Positions 22,502 to 34,020 are shown, counted from the stretch's first letter. The stretch: 64,000 nt of DNA from Takakia lepidozioides (GCA_030704615.1 CM060731.1:49970001-50034000), one strand, 5' to 3'. The notes: generated by a model not told the origin, from the sequence alone. A program made the numbers and translations.

Positions 22502-23383
22502 TGTCGAACGGCTTTTACTCACCCATCCCTTCGCTATCCGAGGTGGAAACTCCAAGATAGAAGAGTTGGATATCTCTAAGCACTCAGCCCACTCAGAACA
22601 ATCAGTCATGACCTGCAGCTAGTGAATCATGGTTGTGCTTCATATTTGTATTCCTTCCTGCCTTCATATTATCAATTTACCTTACCGTGTAACCTGATGC
22701 ATCAGATTGCTTCAATATCTACTAAGTTCCAATTAATCATGCATTCATTCCACAGCTTCTCTCGTGTCTCTCTACATAATATGTTTGTATCGATTCAGTA
22801 TCGGATTAAAATTAATCATGTATCATGCCTAAGCCATGGTGTCTCTATTCTACCCTACTGTATAATTTTACAGCTTGCATGAACTAAGCCTCATTCAAGT
22901 CATCATCTCCTCTTCACTGTTTCCGCTCTCCGTTACGTCTCCTCCTCTCCTGAAGAAGTCGCCCTCCTCAAGAAGTGATCCCCTTCTTGTTGCCGCTCTG
23001 CCTAATCTACCCGCAAGCTGTTCTAACCACCTAACTAACTAACCGTCACCTCTGAAGTAACACGTTCCCTCTGCAGATGTCGTTCCCACACAGTCGTTCT
23101 CTGTCAATGATAACTGTTCCCTATGTACTGTGACAGCCTGTGTCAAGCTGAGCCGAGCTGTGACTGGCTGTGTAAAGCTGTGTCGGGCTGTGACTGGCTG
23201 TGCGAAGCTGTGTCGGGCTGTGATAGACTGTGACGGGCTGTGTAAAGCTGTGTTGGGCTGTGTAACCCCCCTAAAGCCTGCTCCTACCACCCCTAAGGCT
23301 CCTGTTGGTCTCAGTCTGCGCAAAAATTAAGGGTATCCCATAGAACCCATAAAAGCGTCTAAGTCCCAAGCAGCCCTCTAACA
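22502..23383 (-). repeat. 3' LTR of gypsy-1
   Basis: On the minus strand it starts TGTTAGAGGGCTGCTTGGGA and ends GCCGTTCGACA. It matches 34021-35007 almost base for base outside a GCTGTG-rich minisatellite at about 23140-23270, which has fewer units here. It holds no real ORF. Confidence 0.94.
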
Positions 23384-23402
23384 TTACCCCTCCCTCTCTC
23401 AA
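23384..23402 (-). promoter_or_regulatory. Polypurine tract of gypsy-1
   Basis: On the minus strand GAGAGAGGGAGGGG followed by TAA abuts the TG of the 3' LTR. Confidence 0.8.
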
Positions 23403-23421
23403 AAAGCCGTGTCCTCACGGT

Positions 23422-26382
23422 TTACTGTTTGGGATCAACAAACCTTTGTGAGTGAGCACCCTTCTGACGGTGAGAGTCTCGTGAAGGACTACGTGTGCGA
23501 GCCCGAGTCCGATCACTGGCTGATGGAGATGATTGACCACTACTTGGAAATGTCTGACCCTCCTTTGGCTGATAACGAGGTAACCTCTCAGGCATAGGAG
23601 ATCCCCGTCGTTTCTTCTCTGCCATCTGAAGTGCATAGTCCTCTGCCATGTCAAAAGAGTCCTCTGAAGAAACAGTAGTATCAGAATCCTCGTCCCCCCT
23701 TAGGTGTTTTAACGGCCGAACTTTAAGTGGAATCTTGCGTGACATACAATGTGGGCCCACCATGTCTGGAAGTTTAAACTGTACAACTTGTTGTAAGCGC
23801 TTGCAAGCAAAATTAGTGAAGGCCCTGAACTCCTTATCCGTATAGGTGAGAGGTGTGCCAATGACTTTGGAACAGTGTAAGTATTTCCAGGCTTCATGTC
23901 CCTTAAAGAAAATATCCTCAAGGCCGAATTTCTGTGTTGCCAAATTGTTCCAAGCCGAATTAAACCATGAACGAAGTTGGGAATCCTTCTGCATAATAAT
24001 TTTTGCATCATATAGGTACATATGAGGTGGCACTGAAGGTAAGACCCAATGATCCCCACTGGAATAACTCAGAAATCGTGATTGCATCTTCTGCTGCTCA
24101 ATGTGATAACATGCCATAAAACAAGCAACATAGTATAATCCACAGCCCATGACAATACTAGATACCTCCTTGGACTTGGTATAGATGTACCCATGTACAA
24201 ACTGGAAGGCAATTAATTCCTTTAGCATGGTACCTGCCTCAGACCAGTACCTTGCAAAGTGATGATCCTCAATGGGTCGATTGTTCGGAAGAACTTTAGT
24301 CCGAGTTGCCATTGGTAACCAAATGCGCATGATCTGATAGTAATGTGCCAGCGACTGCGGAGAACTAAATTCCTTCCAAGCCAAATCCAGCACAATGCGA
24401 ATTTGGTTGAAGGGCATAATCATAGCCCGACTGTACTCCCGTACAGCATGAGTCATAGGTGGATTAAAAGCAGCATCCCCCTATACCTCAAGCTGTGGTT
24501 TGGTTGTAGTTTGGCTGTAGTAGCAACAGGGTCAGTTACCTGCATAGGTACCTGCTGTGGTATTGGTACCACTGGCCCCTCTACCACTGGCATCTCCTGC
24601 ATCCCCTGCGAAGAAGACTGAAAAAATAGAGTCCTGGCATGTAAATAAGTAGCCATCAGCTGCTCCTCAGGAACAAAGACTCTCTTGTCAATATTTGAAC
24701 TCAGGTCATCTACTTGAGTCTGCAGGCCTTCCACATCGTCCTGTAGCTCCGTTTTCCCCCTACTCTATTATCTCAGCTTCTGCCATCATACATCTCTCCC
24801 CTTGTCTGTTAACTCTAGAGCAGTTGTGAGTGTAGCACATTGTATGGTCATCCTCTGATGTACTGCCTCCAACTCTGTATGTAGTACGTTCACTTCTTGC
24901 AACTTGCCCTCATGCTTCACCTGCAATTGGTATAATTGTTGCTTATGTGCTTCATGCAACTGGTCCTGCTCGAGACCTGCTTCAATCAAATGTCCCTTAG
25001 CCAACTGCAAGGCAGCCTTTGTGTCCTCCAACTCTTGCTGTAACTTGAGATTGATCTCCGCATCTACCTTGTTAGCACACTCAGTGGCAATTCGAGTCTC
25101 AAACTCCTTCCTGAGCTCCTCCCTCAAAGCTGCCAATTGGGTAGATGGAACATGGGATTTCACATAAGTGGCCAACAAATTAAGTGTCCTGCTTATGGAA
25201 CTCATAAGCATGGCTTGCTGGGGGTTATCATGGTGAACTTGGTGCTGTTCCCCCTTATCTTTCACGATGTGATGCTTCACCAACCATTCACGCCATTGCC
25301 CCACCAGATCCTCTTCCTGAACCACCTCATCCTCCACAGATGCTGCAGTGTCCTTATATTCTACCCCTGGTACCTCCGTCACATGTGTGGGTATTACATG
25401 CACAGCAGGGATTTCCCTGGACAAACTTTGCACCTCTGGAACCACTGATTCCCTTACCAAACCAGAGTTTTCATAGAGAAGGTCACCCTTCTCAATTTCG
25501 GCCACGACCTGCTCTGTAGTGGGAATGTCCAACCTTTCTCCGTCCAGAGCAATTGGGGGTGGTGTCACAGCATGTTCTAACTGTGGAACCTCTGAGACAA
25601 CTGAGTCAACTGGCTGTGATGGCTGTGGTACCGAAGTGACTTCTTCTTCCCTCTCCGAAGGCCGTGCTTCCAATAATAATAGCCCTCTGTGCTGATGTGC
25701 CCGATCCTGCACAAGAGCTTGGGAAACATCATCTTGCGGTTTCCGTGAAGCCAGTGGATCCGCCACTACAGTCATACCCCGCTTCTGTCTCTTAGAGTGG
25801 TGTTGCCCTGCCAGTCCACCCTCACTATGTGAAGAGCCCTACTCTTCAATTGCAGTGGTTACTGCCTCAAACACTCCCATCTCCTTACGTTCCCGAGTAT
25901 CAAGTATGCAAGAGTCAAGAATGATTTGGGCAATGACTGGACCAGACACAATGATCGGAGACTTAGCAGCAGTGCCATGTAACCTCTTCATCTCTTCCAC
26001 CAGACCATTGTACATTAACTCTGCCCAAGCTACATCTTCTCCCCTCAAAGCTTTCAGGATCTCCTCTGTGAATGACCTGCTCAAATATTGTTGGTTTTGT
26101 TTCATGGCAAACAGAACGTTCAATATTTGGCCAATTTCTCTGAGCCCTAGGTACTCGGCTTTGGTACAAGCGTAACCTTGAGTCTTAAAGAAACTCCCTT
26201 CTTGGAACAAATTCCCTATCTGCAATCTTGCCTTGTGCTCATCCACATCCACATGACCCGATGGCAAATCAAACAATTGCTGCAAGTACTTCTATATCTA
26301 CTCCCCTCACCTGGGTAATTCCCGTCCGAGGCTCAAAGTTCTGAAGAAATTGAATCATATACTGCCGATGATGCAAGGACCA
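23422..26382 (-). pseudogene. gypsy-1 extra reading frame between integrase and 3' LTR, unknown function
   Basis: About 1,000 codons of coding-like sequence follow integrase, on the same strand as gag. Pieces are 25839-26285 (MQQLFDLPSGHVDVDEHK start), 24786-25775 (acidic, then a long Glu/Gln/Leu-rich predicted coiled coil at residues 200-320), 24453-24734 and 23422-24456 (Ser/Arg-rich tail ending RFVDPKQ). They are joined by in-frame stops (25839, 24786) and frameshifts (about 26280, about 24490). Its probable start codon lies at 29727, inside the inverted segment. The position is that of the env-like or additional ORFs of plant Athila/Tat/Ogre elements. I see no transmembrane helix typical of envelopes and recognise no domain. 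Confidence 0.7.
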
Positions 26383-27582
26383 GGCTTCAGTGGTTATAAT
26401 CAAGTGCAAGTGGCAGAAGAAGACCAGGGAAAGACAGCTTTCATCACAGACTGGGGTGCTTATGCATACAAAGTCATGCCTTTTGGACTTTGTAATGCAC
26501 CAGCAACCTTTCAGAGAGTGATAAGTGAATCTTTTCATGAGTATCTGGACGATTTCATGTAGGTGTTCTTGGATGATTTCAGTGTGTACAGCTCTATGAA
26601 TGAGCACTTGCATAAATTGGAGTTATGTTTGGCCAGATGCAGGATGAGAGGTCTGGGCCTGAATCCAGAGAAGTGTATTTTTTGTGTGAACTCAGGGGTG
26701 CTTTTGGGACACATTGTGTGTAAGGGGGGACTTCTTATGGATCCCAGAAAGACTGAGGCCATTAAAGCCTCTCCACCACCAGTAAATGTTAAGAGTCTAA
26801 GGAGATTCCTTGGACAAACTAGTTATTACAAAAGATTTGTCAGACGGTATGCACAGATAGCAGCACCATTGAGCAAGCTTCTAAAAAAAAATGCAGTGTT
26901 TGCATGGACAACTGAATGTCAATTGGCTTTTGAGGAACTTACATTGTCAGTAACAACTACACCTGTGCTGATTAACCCTCACTGGCATGTAGTATTTCAT
27001 GTTCACTGTGATGCCTCAGGAGAAGCGTTGGGAGTAGTGTTAGCCCAAAATGTTACAGGAAATATAGATTCACCTGTGTACTATGCTAGCACGTTGATGA
27101 ACAGTGCTGAAAAGAACTATAGCACAACTGAAAGAGAAGCACTGGCAATGATTTATGCAGTCAAGAAATTCAGGCATTACCTACTGGGAATGAAGTTTAT
27201 GTTTTATGTGGATCACCAGGCTCTGATATATCTGGTGAACAAACCTTTGATAAGTGGAAGGATAGCAAGGTGGTTAATAATCTTGCACGAGTTTGAGTTC
27301 GAAGTTGTTTACAAGCCTGGCCGTTTACATCTTGTGGCAGATCACTTGTCACGCCTATCAACAGGAGAGCCCGCCACAGGAGTAGACGACCAATTACCTG
27401 ATGCGAGTTTATTTGCAGTGGAGGTGCAGGGAAGTGCAGATGACTGGTTAGATTGGCAGTGGCCAATCAGATACTACCTTACTCATGGTAAGTGCCCACC
27501 TAGTTATGGAAAGGAGCAGATGAAGAGAATCGCTATCAAGGCTTTACCTTATACTATGGTAGGGGCAGAATGTATAAGCTAG
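26383..27582 (+). pseudogene. gypsy-1 reverse transcriptase (C-terminal part) and RNase H, in inverted segment
   Basis: RT continues with YKVMPFGLCNAPATFQRVI. One in-frame TAG (26560) follows, then the catalytic box VFLDDFSVYSS, LGHIV and RRFLGQTSYYKRFV. RNase H follows with Asp in VHCDASGEALG, Glu in TEREALAMIYAV and Asp in YVDHQAL. This is normal Ty3/gypsy order. A frameshift near 27570 leads to integrase. The RT N-terminus is on the other strand at 29756-30381. Confidence 0.92.
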
Positions 27583-29372
27583 GACCTGATGGAGTACTTA
27601 AACGATGCTTGTACCACCATGAAGTAAATACAGTTTTGGAGGAAGTTCATAAAGGAGTGGCTGGAGGTCATTTTGGAGAAGAGACTACCAGTAGAAAGAT
27701 ACTACTTGTAGGTTACTGGTGGCCTACTTTGTTCAAGGATGTACACAAGTATTGTGAGAGTTGTGATGAGTGTCAGAAGCTAGGACCATTGCAGAGATCT
27801 GGGAAGATGGCTTTGCATCCTACGATGCCTACTGAACCATTTCAGAAATGGGGACTAGACTTTGTTGGACCAATTAACCCACCAGCCAAGAATACACAGA
27901 ACAAGTATATAATCACAGCCACTGATTATACTACAAAGTGGGTGGAAGCTAAAGCTCTGAGGGACAACACAGCTTAGTCCACAGCAAGGTTCATGTATGA
28001 GAACATACTGACACGATTTGGCTGTCCCCTGGAATTTATCAGTGACCAGGGAAGTCACTTCATTAATGAGACCATAGAACTATTGACTAAAGAGTTCATG
28101 ATTGTGCATAGGAAGAGTACAACTTATTACCCACAGGGTAATGGGCAGGCAGAGGCTACCAACAAAATACTATGTACTATCTTGGCTAAGATAGTCAATG
28201 CAAACAGAACAGATTGGGATACAAAGCTACTGATAGCTTTGTGGTCATACATGACTTCATATAAAGTCACCACTAAGTATACACCATTCCAATTAGTTTA
28301 TGGTATGGAAGCTTTACTTCCAGTGGAATTCTTGTTACCTACCATAAGAACTGAATGGAGAAGGAGAATGGAATTGGAAGATTCAATTAAGGTCAGGAAA
28401 CATGAATTATACCATGTGGAAGAAGTACGTGTTGATGCAGCTGATAACATGACCAGAATTCAGATGAAGAGGAAGGATCGGTTTGATGAAGGTAAATTAA
28501 AGACTTTTAAGACATGGGATTTGGTACTGTGGTTGCAAAAGAAGGGGAAGATTAAAACTTCTAAGCTTAAATCACCATGGAAAGGACCTTATGTCATACA
28601 GAAGATGTATGATAATAACACCGCCATTTTACAAACCATTAACAAAGAAATGCTGGGGAGAGTCAATGCCAATAAGTTGAAGGGATACAATGGTATCCAT
28701 AACAAACCATTGCAACACGATTTGCATGTTGAAACACAAAAACAGTCACGGGCTACGCCAGTGATACCAACGGAGTATGGAGCACTTGTCGCTAAGCCGA
28801 GCGTGTATGACCAGGGCGGGAAGTACATGTGTTCGCATAGCTATCACAGCCCATCACAGTGCCACACAGCCTATCATAGTTCACCACAGTTAGACACAGC
28901 CCAACACAGCCCAACACAGCCCATGCGGGTTATACAGTCCATTGGGTCAGTGATAGGTGGACGCGGGTTAACGTCAGAAAAGTGGCCGTCAAGTGAAGAA
29001 GAAGTTTGGAAGTCAAACTCGAAGAATATGCCACGCGGAGAGGAGAAGTCGGGGGCATGTCTAAAAACGGACACGTGGTCACTAAGGCGAAGCACACCGC
29101 AGTGCATAGATTGCAAGAGTGGGTCTCATCATGCAACAGGACAAATCGGGCCGTCAAAGTACCTACCCGGTACATCAGTTAAAACTATTTGTGGGCCCAT
29201 TAATGCATTCAGGGCAGGGATAACAGAACCCTTTCCGAGCACAGAAAAGAGGGACTTATGCCATATGTGCTGTCCTACTGGACATTCCAGGTGGGAATGT
29301 CCACGGAGGGGGGTGGAATTAAGAAGTTACCTAAGCAGGCAACAGCCAATCAGGAATGAGAATTTCATGTAG
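27570..29372 (+). pseudogene. gypsy-1 integrase with a C-terminal zinc-knuckle tail, in inverted segment
   Basis: The HHCC zinc domain ([14 protein letters not shown], then CESCDEC) leads to the DDE core: Asp in WGLDFVGP, Asp in ISDQGSHF and Glu in GNGQAEATNK. A single in-frame TAG at 27975 splits it. After the SH3-like C-terminal region (WKGPYVIQKMYDNNTAILQ) a tail of about 200 residues follows. It contains CIDCKSGSHHATG and a canonical CCHC knuckle, CHMCCPTGHSRWEC (near 29259-29300). The tail also carries repeats of the CACAGCC word that builds the LTR minisatellite (28845-28925). A zinc knuckle at this end of integrase is unusual. Confidence 0.88.
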
Positions 29373-29755
29373 GTGGTTCCCTCCAAGAAACAAGAACAAG
29401 AAATTGGAAGTGTTATGAGCGGAAGAGTCGGGGTGGCTCTGAATAGTCAGTGTCTCGACGGGAGGGGCAATCAAAGCACTAGCTTTGTGGCTATGGCGGA
29501 TGTAACGGATTACACGCTCGCTTTACTTCTCACGCAATGGCGTAAGGACGGACGAATTGAGAGTACATTTTCTCTCACTCGATACTTGCAAGCCCCACAG
29601 GCTTACACGCACTTACCTGTTCCATTCTGTGCCAACCATACATTTATGCTCTGTGCCCTGTAAGCTTTCCTTCAGCTGTTTCAAACAAGGCCTTTTTGTT
29701 TGTCTAGAATGAAGAGAGTGAGGGGAATGGAGGATATCAGGGTGAAGAGCACCAC

Positions 29756-30381
29756 TCCATGAATGAGTACATCTCATGGCCTGCCACAGTGTCCAATACC
29801 GCTTCTGTGAATGGCAAAGGGAAAGGATCTTTCTTCGTACAAGCATTCAACTTCTTATAGTTCACACAAACTCTCAGTTTACCATTCTTCTTGGGAACTA
29901 TCACAATGGGTGACAACCAAGTTGTATATTCTATCGGGTATATAAACTTAGCCTCAGCCAACTTCTTGATCTCTTCTCCAACCTTCTGTGCATAGTTGGG
30001 ATTCATTCTGTACCTTGCCTGTTTGATTGGTACTGACCCTGGTTCCAGTTCAATCTTATGCTGACAGATCTCAGGTGGTATCCCTTTCAGATCCTCATAG
30101 CTCCAAGCAAATACATCTCTGTATTTGATGAACAGACTCTTAGCTTCCTCAAAGAATTCTGGCTCCAAATCAGCCCCTACCTTCACCATCCTCGGTTCCC
30201 CTTCAGTTCCCACATTCACTTCTCTCACCTGCTCATCAGCTGTGATTGTCCATCCAATCACCACTTCATCCTGTAAACTCACAGTGGCTGGTTCCTCTAG
30301 GATTTCCATTTCTCCCTCTCTTTCTTCATAGAAATGTGGTGGGTAACTGCTTGTTTCACCCTCAATTGGTGTTGCTGTCAC
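29756..30381 (-). pseudogene. gypsy-1 reverse transcriptase, N-terminal part
   Basis: The frame reads HKIELEPGSVPIKQARYRMN, then LAEAKFIYPIEYTTWLSPIV and LRVCVNYKKLNACTKKDPFP, the fingers domain of Ty3/gypsy RT. It stops being RT at YSFM, at the inversion breakpoint 29756-29760. Confidence 0.92.
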
Positions 30382-30535
30382 TACACCACATCAGATACCT
30401 TTTAAACAACTTAGGCCTTCTAGTTGCATCTCTGCAATCTGCTCCCACTCTGGGTGTGCAGCGAACAGGGTAGCTTCCTGCTCCTCATCAAGTCCTCCCC
30501 TCCAGTCATACTCCCTGACCCTCGAGGCTTCTAGT

Positions 30536-31428
30536 CTACGTAGCAGGTATATCTTGTGCATCATCATGCACAGTTAGTAACTGGGAATTCCAGTCATGGA
30601 ATACCCTGGCCTGTTTCAGCCACGGTCGACCCAGCAATAAGGAGTAAGCTTCCATGACTTCATCCATTTTCAACACAGTTACTGTGATCATAAAGATCAT
30701 CTTTTGAATCTGTATCTTAACTCCTCTTATCAATCCCAATGGCTCAACACTTCTTTGATCTACCATTGTTACTGTAAATGGGGCTGATTTCATGTTACTT
30801 AGACCAAGCTTCTGCCTTAATTGGTCTTTCATGATATTCACTCCAGAGCCTCCATCTATCAGTACATCAGTTAGTTCTGTGCTTCCAATTCTCAATTGGA
30901 TTACTGGCATAGAATCATCAAAGTCCATGACTGTTTCTCGCCCTTCCGGCTTCACATTATAACTGGTCACCTTGTTGTTCAGGTCTGTGTTCCCTGTCAC
31001 ATGGCAATTCGATTGATTGTTTGATACAGCCTGTGTCTACAATAAGGTGCCACAGCCAATAGCTGTCCAATGGTAATCTCCGCTTTGGACTGGCATATTA
31101 CTTCAGCCAAAGTCCCTTCATTACTCTGCATTTCTGCAGCTTCTTTCTTCCCTTCATCCTCACTCACTTCCTCTTCTCTTTCAGAATCAGAGGAATCTGC
31201 CATAAGAATATCAGTACTCTTCTGCATTTCCCTTAGGGTATCTGCCACTTCCTTGTGCACTTCCTTCTCATCTCTCCAAGCCTCATCATCTTCAGGCACA
31301 TCACTGCCATCTTCATTATCATCACCTTCCTCATCTACTGGAGGTATTATTTTGGCTTTGCTTCTGGTTACTATCATTGTACTTACTTCTGGTACAACAC
31401 ATGTGAGCTGCCACCACTGGCCCCTCAT
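30536..31428 (-). pseudogene. gypsy-1 acidic linker and aspartic protease
   Basis: The first piece (30997-31428) is a very acidic linker (DEEGDDNEDGSDVPEDDEAW). The frame then shifts to the protease piece, where VLIDGGSGVNIMKDQL is the active site (Asp-Gly-Gly in place of Asp-Ser/Thr-Gly, as in several plant gypsy lineages) and LLLGRPWLKQA is the second signature. The protease would cut the polyprotein. Confidence 0.85.
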
Positions 31429-33412
31429 TCACAGGAACTCTCATCTCATTCTGGTGTCTGATCCAGAATGGACAGGCTGCCTTGCGATGTCCTGCCTGAT
31501 TACAATAGTAACACAGTTCTTCCCCATTAGATCCTTGCCATTGGTCTATTCTGGGATTGTTTCTGTAATCCTGATTCCCTGGCTGGTAATTCCCCCTTGG
31601 ATTACCCTGATAGTTGCCTCTAGAATTCCCTTGGTAATTCCCTCTTGGATTACCTCTCCCTTCCATGCCATTGTTATAACCACCATGCCTACCATAGTGG
31701 TCCTGATCACTGTTTCTTCTTGGTTGGGGCTGCACTTGATGCACCCTTACTTGCCTAGGTTCTCTTGTTGCTGTCCTCCTATTGTAGTAACAATTCTCAG
31801 TAGAATGGTTATCCATTTTACAGATAGTACAGTGTTTCTCCTTCATGTGGCATTCAGTGGTGGTATAGCCTTCATTCTGGCATTTTGCACACCAAACACC
31901 TTTCCTCCAATGTGTTGCAGCCTCTGTGGCATACTTCTTCAAGATTTCTTCTAATCTTTTCTCATAGTTATCCCTCTTCAATCTTTCCTTCCTCTTACTC
32001 TTCCTCTTAAGCTCTTGCTCTTCTTCCTCATCTGACTCATCCTCAGAGTCTTCATCATCTTTTTTCTCTCTCCTGAGCATTCCCAATTGCTCAATTCTGT
32101 TCGCTGTTTCAAATGCCTCCTCCACTGTATTATGGGGTAACATATCCACTTTCTTTTGCAACTCTGGTCTTAGTCCACTCATAAACCAAGTCTTCTGTAA
32201 ACCTGGTGCTGGTACAGCAGCTAGCTTTTTCATCATCAATTCCATCTTTTCCATATACTCCTCAACAGTTTCATGCTTATTTTGCTTTAACTGTTGTAAA
32301 CTTCCATATACTTCATCCTCAGTTTTACTTGTCCTGAACCTATTTCGGAATGTTGTACTCGAGCCATTCCAGGTTAGGAAATGATTATCAGAGAATCTTG
32401 CATACCATTCACTTGCTTTCTTTATAAGTGAACAAAGAAACAGTCTCATCTTGGCATCATCGCCATTCTCATTGTTCACAATACACATGTGCTCAAATTG
32501 GCTAATGTGTACATCAGGATCCCCTTTTCCTGAATATATTGGAAAAGGTGGTTTTGCCCATGTTGGTTGTAACGCCATCTGTGGCCCTACCCCCTGCCCA
32601 CTGACAGGTGCTGGCCCCCTTGCTGGTGCTGGTCCTTGAGGACCTGTGGTAGTTGTGGTGGAATTTCCACCAAGTGCTGGCCCCTGAGCACTCCCTGCTA
32701 CTGGCCCCACTATATTCACAGTATTCCCAGCTCCAGTTGCACTACTTCCCATACTCCCTGTCCCCCCAGAGCCAGATCCAGGCTGCCCGCCTGATCCCCC
32801 TGAGCCGACACCTTCGTTGGCCTGTGATCCAAGTGCTCCACTTGATCTAGGTCCAACGGGTTGGGATGTCCTGGTTGTAGTCTCAACCTCAACTGTTGGG
32901 TCTACTTCTTCATACTCTTCCTCTTCCAATTTCTTCTCTCTGTTTTCATCTTCCAAGTTCTGCCCTTGGGTTTCTTCTTCTTTACTCATGTAACTCAATT
33001 GCAATGGTGTTGGAGAGTCTGAACTCTCCGTTGGCTCTGCCACATCCTCTCCTCCTTCTTCGTCTTCCGTTTCAGAAACTGGAGTTTCTGCTTTTGGTGT
33101 TCCATGCCAAATCTTATCAAAGATTTCTGTCAAATCTTTTATCCAGGGATGTACCTCAGATCTTTCACCTCGTGGTTGATCTTCTTCCTGTACCAATTCC
33201 CTTAACCTTTCTTGCAAAGAAAAAGAAGGAGTGGCATCCAACTCTAGTTCTTCCGGTATGGGTGATGTACTCTCTGATCTTAATGGTGTGAGAGGTCCAG
33301 ATGATTCCCCTATGTCTATTCCTCTTTCCCAAAGATATGGATAATTAGCTTTCAGATAACTTTTTCTTTTTGCTGAATATCTCTGGAGTCTAGCTTCTCT
33401 TTCATCACTCAT
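31331..33412 (-). CDS. gypsy-1 Gag with three zinc knuckles
   Basis: An intact frame of 693 residues from ATG 33412. An N-terminal charged region is followed by a Gly/Pro/Ser-rich low-complexity stretch at about residues 200-290. The Retrotrans_gag domain is at about 300-450 (KMRLFLCSLIKKASEWYARF and LQQLKQNKHETVEEYMEKME). Three Cys-rich units follow: CAKCQNEGYTTTEC (His replaced by Tyr), CTICKMDNHSTENC and CYYCNQAGHRKAAC. Gag assembles particles and binds RNA. It is the only long gypsy-1 frame without a stop. The pol frame starts in overlap near 31400, in a different phase. Confidence 0.88.
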   Translation of the reverse strand: MSDEREARLQRYSAKRKSYLKANYPYLWERGIDIGESSGPLTPLRSESTSPIPEELELDATPSFSLQERLRELVQEEDQPRGERSEVHPWIKDLTEIFDKIWHGTPKAETPVSETEDEEGGEDVAEPTESSDSPTPLQLSYMSKEEETQGQNLEDENREKKLEEEEYEEVDPTVEVETTTRTSQPVGPRSSGALGSQANEGVGSGGSGGQPGSGSGGTGSMGSSATGAGNTVNIVGPVAGSAQGPALGGNSTTTTTGPQGPAPARGPAPVSGQGVGPQMALQPTWAKPPFPIYSGKGDPDVHISQFEHMCIVNNENGDDAKMRLFLCSLIKKASEWYARFSDNHFLTWNGSSTTFRNRFRTSKTEDEVYGSLQQLKQNKHETVEEYMEKMELMMKKLAAVPAPGLQKTWFMSGLRPELQKKVDMLPHNTVEEAFETANRIEQLGMLRREKKDDEDSEDESDEEEEQELKRKSKRKERLKRDNYEKRLEEILKKYATEAATHWRKGVWCAKCQNEGYTTTECHMKEKHCTICKMDNHSTENCYYNRRTATREPRQVRVHQVQPQPRRNSDQDHYGRHGGYNNGMEGRGNPRGNYQGNSRGNYQGNPRGNYQPGNQDYRNNPRIDQWQGSNGEELCYYCNQAGHRKAACPFWIRHQNEMRVPVNEGPVVAAHMCCTRSKYNDSNQKQSQNNTSSR

Positions 33413-33432
33413 GTCCCATGTCTTTCATTTCT

Positions 33433-34014
33433 TTAATGTGGCAATAACCAAAACTCTCTTCTGTAGTATCTCTCGTATATGCCTGGGTTTCTTTCAAGCT
33501 TCAATGCACCCTTGGCTATACTGGAAGTCTCCGTTACCATATAACCATATGGCAAATAAGTATGAAAAGCTGTTCTTGGTGTGAGTTTGATCCACAGAAT
33601 ATCCTTTGGAATCCAATTCTTTACCAGTACAAGCTCCTCATGCATATGAGTATAAACATTCACCTTCTTTTCCTCCCAGCCTTCAAACTCTACTCGCTTA
33701 ATGGATAGCAATGCTATCACATAAACCAGTGCTGGTAACCAATGTGCTCTTCCTCTACAGGCCACCTGATAAATCTTTATCACTCATTTCTCCAGACCCC
33801 ACTCAGGATCAGCATCATGTACTCTCTTAAGAATGTTTTCCTTACAACCATCTGGCAATTCCAAGAACCTCTGAAAGAATTGTTTGGACAATCTTTCCTT
33901 CTCAGTTCCACAGGGAATTTGATTCACATCAAATTCTTTAATTCTCCAACCACCATGATCCCACCAGATGCCTGTCACATCTGGTTGTTCATGACCCAGT
34001 TCCCCAGTATGGTC
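33433..34014 (-). pseudogene. gypsy-1 ORF upstream of gag, unknown function
   Basis: Between the primer site and gag, one frame reads about 190 codons with a single internal TGA (33784-33786): GTEKERLSKQFFQRFLELPD before it and GRAHWLPALVYVIALLSIKR after it. It ends 20 bases before the Gag ATG, in another phase. A separate ORF in front of gag is known from Ogre elements of the Tat lineage. I recognise no domain. Confidence 0.6.
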
Positions 34015-34018
34015 GCCA
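34002..34018 (-). promoter_or_regulatory. Primer-binding site of gypsy-1
   Basis: On the minus strand TGGCGACCATACTGGGG starts two bases after the 5' LTR. It would pair with a tRNA ending GGTCG-CCA, possibly an Arg tRNA; the identity is not certain. Confidence 0.65.
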
Positions 34019-34020
34019 AA

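Larger units (their letters stand above)
26383..29755 (+). other. Inverted internal segment of gypsy-1
   Basis: Everything between the RT motif-A codon and the start of the extra ORF is in plus orientation, while the rest of the element is minus. The minus-strand RT stops after GHEMYSFM at 29760, and its continuation GFSGYNQVQVAEED starts on the plus strand at 26383. At the other end, an ATG-initiated frame at 29727-29752 continues in frame into the minus-strand sequence below 26382. The junctions lose or gain only about three bases. Confidence 0.92.

Noticed and set aside
23039-23323. Minus-strand ORF with repeated HSFTQPVTAR units
   Set aside because: It is a translation of the LTR minisatellite, as is 34558-34947, and not a protein gene.
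28840-28930. CRISPR-like short repeats
   Set aside because: Units are about 10 bases without constant spacers, in a plant retrotransposon; it is a minisatellite.
31070-31954. 294-codon plus-strand ORF
   Set aside because: It is antisense to gypsy-1 Gag and the acidic linker; its Ser/Leu-rich product mirrors Glu/Lys-rich coding on the other strand.
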